Shown piece after piece: positions 62,190-64,000 of a stretch of DNA of 64,000 bases. The notes below the pieces were generated by a model that did no database searches, was not told the origin of the DNA, and saw only the letters and a list, made by a program, of their open reading frames with translations. Numbering within the stretch: the stretch's first letter is position 1; the number at the start of each line of letters is the position of its first letter. This stretch comes from Candidatus Hydrogenedentota bacterium (lineage in GTDB: Bacteria > Hydrogenedentota > Hydrogenedentia > Hydrogenedentales > SLHB01). The stretch is taken from NCBI GenBank assembly GCA_029552745.1, contig JAKPDK010000172.1, forward strand, positions 62,001-126,000, given 5' to 3'. Both the position numbers and the translations under genes were made by a program.

Positions 62190-62816
62190 TTACAACAAAC
62201 CCAATGCGTCCTTTATGCGCTCTCCAATTATTTCAATAACAATGGCTTCATCCCTTGTGCCGTCGACAATCAAATCAGCTCGTTGCTTTGCAGACCACAC
62301 ATATACTTCAGCCGCGGGACGAACGGTCGTTTCATACTGTCGTATCACAGATTCCTTCGTACGTCCGCGCTCCACTATATCCCGTTGACAACGTCGCATA
62401 AAACAAACAGCGTCCGGAGCGTCTACATAGACCTTCAACTGTAACTTGTCGCATGGGAAAGGAACGTGTAGGGCATGCAATCCCTCCAAAATCATCACCG
62501 GACAAGGGCACACTCGTTGTGTTTCCGCTTTTCTGACATGCTGTGCAAAGTCATATACAGGTATTTCAACTTCCTCATCTCTCCTCAACAAATCAAAATG
62601 ACTCTTAAGAAGTTGCCAATCTAGCGCATCCGGCACATCAAAATTAACCCCACTTCTTTCCTCGAAAGGGACATGGGACAGATCAAAATAATAAGCATCC
62701 AAAGGCAACAACCTCGCGCTTCCTTCAGGTAGCTGTTCCAAGAGACGCCGCGCCAGAGTGGACTTGCCCGCGCACGAGGGACCACCGATGCCAACCCAGA
62801 ATTGTCTCTCGAGCAT
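62190..62816 (-). CDS. udk: Uridine kinase
   Basis: Udk phosphorylates uridine and cytidine with a nucleoside triphosphate. The protein has the P-loop GIGGPSCAGKSTLARRLLEQL, the substrate region LPLDAYYFDLSHVPFEERSG and DVPDALDWQLLKSHFDLL, and a C-terminal QRDIVERGRTKESVIRQYETTVRP motif. The usual family N-terminus begins close to the ATG at 62816; a GTG at 62840 and an ATG at 62825 are also open. The gene starts the udk-kinase-regulator run. Confidence 0.88.
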   Translation of the reverse strand: MLERQFWVGIGGPSCAGKSTLARRLLEQLPEGSARLLPLDAYYFDLSHVPFEERSGVNFDVPDALDWQLLKSHFDLLRRDEEVEIPVYDFAQHVRKAETQRVCPCPVMILEGLHALHVPFPCDKLQLKVYVDAPDAVCFMRRCQRDIVERGRTKESVIRQYETTVRPAAEVYVWSAKQRADLIVDGTRDEAIVIEIIGERIKDALGLL

Positions 62817-62851
62817 ATTGCCCATACCCCAATCTCTCACTTAACAAACTA

Positions 62852-62880
62852 ATAATACAGCATTTATGTTACCCTAACAA
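62852..62880 (-). promoter_or_regulatory. Sigma-70-type promoter of udk operon
   Basis: TTGTTA, a 17-base spacer and TATTAT on the minus strand. The predicted start near 62845 would transcribe udk, the PAS kinase and the receiver-PilZ gene. Confidence 0.65.
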
Positions 62881-63071
62881 TTTACCAAGATAATAAAGAC
62901 GGTGTGGAAAAAGAAAAATGAGTTCACCTGGATGGGTTTGATACCAGTCATCTGGTTCAAACAAAAGATACTCCCAGCATTGCGTTGCGAAAAACCTTGC
63001 CCCCCTATCAAGCGAGGTTACGAGGAATTACCCACCGCCTTGTAACAAGCTTGTTGCCCTGTCTGACCCCG

Positions 63072-63104
63072 CAGGAATCCCCGCATCCACACAGGGGATT
63101 CCTG
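63072..63104. repeat. Strong hairpin after the kinase gene
   Basis: CAGGAATCCCC at 63072-63082 and its exact complement at 63094-63104 flank an 11-base loop. There is no T tract on either strand, so a classic terminator is doubtful; it may stabilise the 3' end of the minus-strand kinase transcript, which ends at 63120. Confidence 0.5.
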
Positions 63105-63119
63105 TCTACTGACAAAAGA

Positions 63120-64000
63120 TTATGCCGTTGTCGCGTTGGCGGCGGGCTCTGCGGACGGAACAACTTCCTCCGCACGAGGTTCTTTCAGTATCACGGTAAA
63201 GGTACTTCCCACGTCCGGCTGACTTTTGACACGGATCTCCCCAGCATATAGCGTCACCAATTTTTTCACGATGGAAAGCCCCAAACCGCTACCCAAAATG
63301 TTGCGGGTTTTCTCATTCTTAATTCGCACAAAGTCCTGAAAAAGCTTCGCACGTTCTTCCTCAGTCAACCCAATTCCGGTGTCGGTAACACTCATCACAA
63401 CTTCGCCGTCTCGTTTCCGTATTTGAACCGTTACCTTGCCATTATCACGGTTGTATTTGACGGCATTCGTGACAAGGTTGCCCAAAATCATCTCAATCTC
63501 GCTCCTGTCCGCGGTCATAATGACAGGAGCCTCTGCATCCAAATGGATTGAGATATTCCGACCCTGCGCCGAGGGCAACGCCGTTTCGATCACGGTACGA
63601 GCGACGTCACACACGTTGACCTCCGTAAGTTCGCGGCGTTTGTTCCCAGACTCGATACGCGTCAGGTCTAACAAATCATTAATAATTTTTCTCATCCCGC
63701 CTAAACGTTGCACACAGCGGTCAAGTATTTCCTCACGTGTCTTCGGGTCGTCGCCGGCAACACCGGAACGTAACACAGACAGATACCCTTCCACGGCGTT
63801 AATAGGCGCTTTCAGTTCATGAGCCACCAAACTAATAAATTCAAACCGAACCCGACGGCGCTCTTCGGCAAGTCGTTGTGCTTGGCGCGTAATAATGAAA
63901 TGTTTGGCGGCTTTCGCAACCGTGCTTTTCAGCTCACTGGGCGTAAATGGTTTGGGTAAGAAATCGTAAGCACCTTGTTTCGTGGCACGCACCGCCGTCT
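63120..64000 (-). CDS. Hybrid receiver-histidine kinase, 5' end outside the window
   Basis: The gene is cut by the window edge; the last 293 or so residues are visible. They start inside a receiver domain (AYDFLPKPFTPSEL, with the KPF lysine), continue with a coiled linker, the H-box LVAHELKAPINAVEGYLS, NLVTNAVKYN, DTGIGLTEEER and GSGLGLSIVKKL, and end in a short Ala-rich tail. The reading frame stays open to 64000, and the receiver lacks its N-terminal half here. It is a receiver-first kinase, a layout used in phosphorelays. Partner unknown. Confidence 0.9.
   Translation of the reverse strand, partial: TAVRATKQGAYDFLPKPFTPSELKSTVAKAAKHFIITRQAQRLAEERRRVRFEFISLVAHELKAPINAVEGYLSVLRSGVAGDDPKTREEILDRCVQRLGGMRKIINDLLDLTRIESGNKRRELTEVNVCDVARTVIETALPSAQGRNISIHLDAEAPVIMTADRSEIEMILGNLVTNAVKYNRDNGKVTVQIRKRDGEVVMSVTDTGIGLTEEERAKLFQDFVRIKNEKTRNILGSGLGLSIVKKLVTLYAGEIRVKSQPDVGSTFTVILKEPRAEEVVPSAEPAANATTA

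Overview
The window reads as chromosomal DNA of an anaerobic or microaerobic bacterium with a Gram-negative-type envelope, rod-shape genes, a flagellum and type IV pili. Evidence: a complete mreBCD-mrdA-rodA block, lipoprotein and secreted-protein signals, a full Rnf complex with pyruvate:ferredoxin oxidoreductase and an NfnAB-type transhydrogenase, flgK, and a prepilin. The mixture (Rnf plus secreted clan GH-A enzymes, DUF2344 next to RNase G, PAS-rich kinases, TPR/LRR membrane proteins) recalls uncultivated phyla such as Hydrogenedentota or Sumerlaeota. That is an inference from style; no rRNA or phylogenetic marker here was compared with anything.

Layout. 0-1.4 kb: a small membrane protein and a frameshifted prepilin behind a near-consensus sigma-54 promoter. 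1.4-9.6 kb (minus): rng, a DUF2344 protein and the mre/mrd elongasome. 9.6-12.9 kb: a secreted TIM-barrel protein, a repeat, and a lipoprotein MsrB. 13-26 kb (minus): one energy cluster in the order rnfB, nifJ, rnfC, D, G, E, A, a small Cys-rich membrane protein, and an nfnA-nfnB fusion. 26-31 kb: flgK behind a sigma-28 promoter, then a two-gene secreted glycosidase-like unit. 31-36 kb: a putative structured RNA, a large zinc-ribbon/coiled-coil/membrane protein, a sigma-54 promoter ahead of a terminated leader or small RNA, and a membrane-anchored PHP protein. 36-40 kb (plus): yicC, gmk, rpoZ, coaBC and an M42 peptidase. 40-45 kb: a TPR/LRR membrane protein, a FlgM-like protein behind a second sigma-28 promoter, and a divergent receiver-GAF-HD-GYP protein. 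45-58.5 kb (minus): two glycosyltransferases, DUF502, two CorC-like proteins, ybeY, a PgpH-like HD protein, phoH, ftsB-like, eno, a membrane protein and a SurA-like isomerase. 59-64 kb: udk, a multi-PAS kinase, a receiver-PilZ protein, and a truncated receiver-kinase.

How the genes work together. NifJ would deliver reduced ferredoxin to Rnf, which couples ferredoxin:NAD+ oxidoreduction to ion pumping. NfnAB would balance NADH, NADPH and ferredoxin. The HD-GYP, PilZ and PgpH-like proteins point to cyclic-dinucleotide signalling around motility and surface behaviour.

The least expected signals are non-coding. (1) Two sigma-54 promoters, one for the prepilin and one for a short terminated transcript, each carry the same TGACAA-N3/4-TTGTCA inverted repeat centred about 143-150 bases upstream of the predicted start. 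(2) Two sigma-28 promoters share an identical -10 and an identical spacing one base longer than the enteric consensus. (3) A roughly 157-nt RNA has its own promoter, three stem-loops and a terminator. (4) Three copies of a composite 290-440 bp repeat each begin 111-117 bases upstream of a start codon, and one contains a nested palindromic element.
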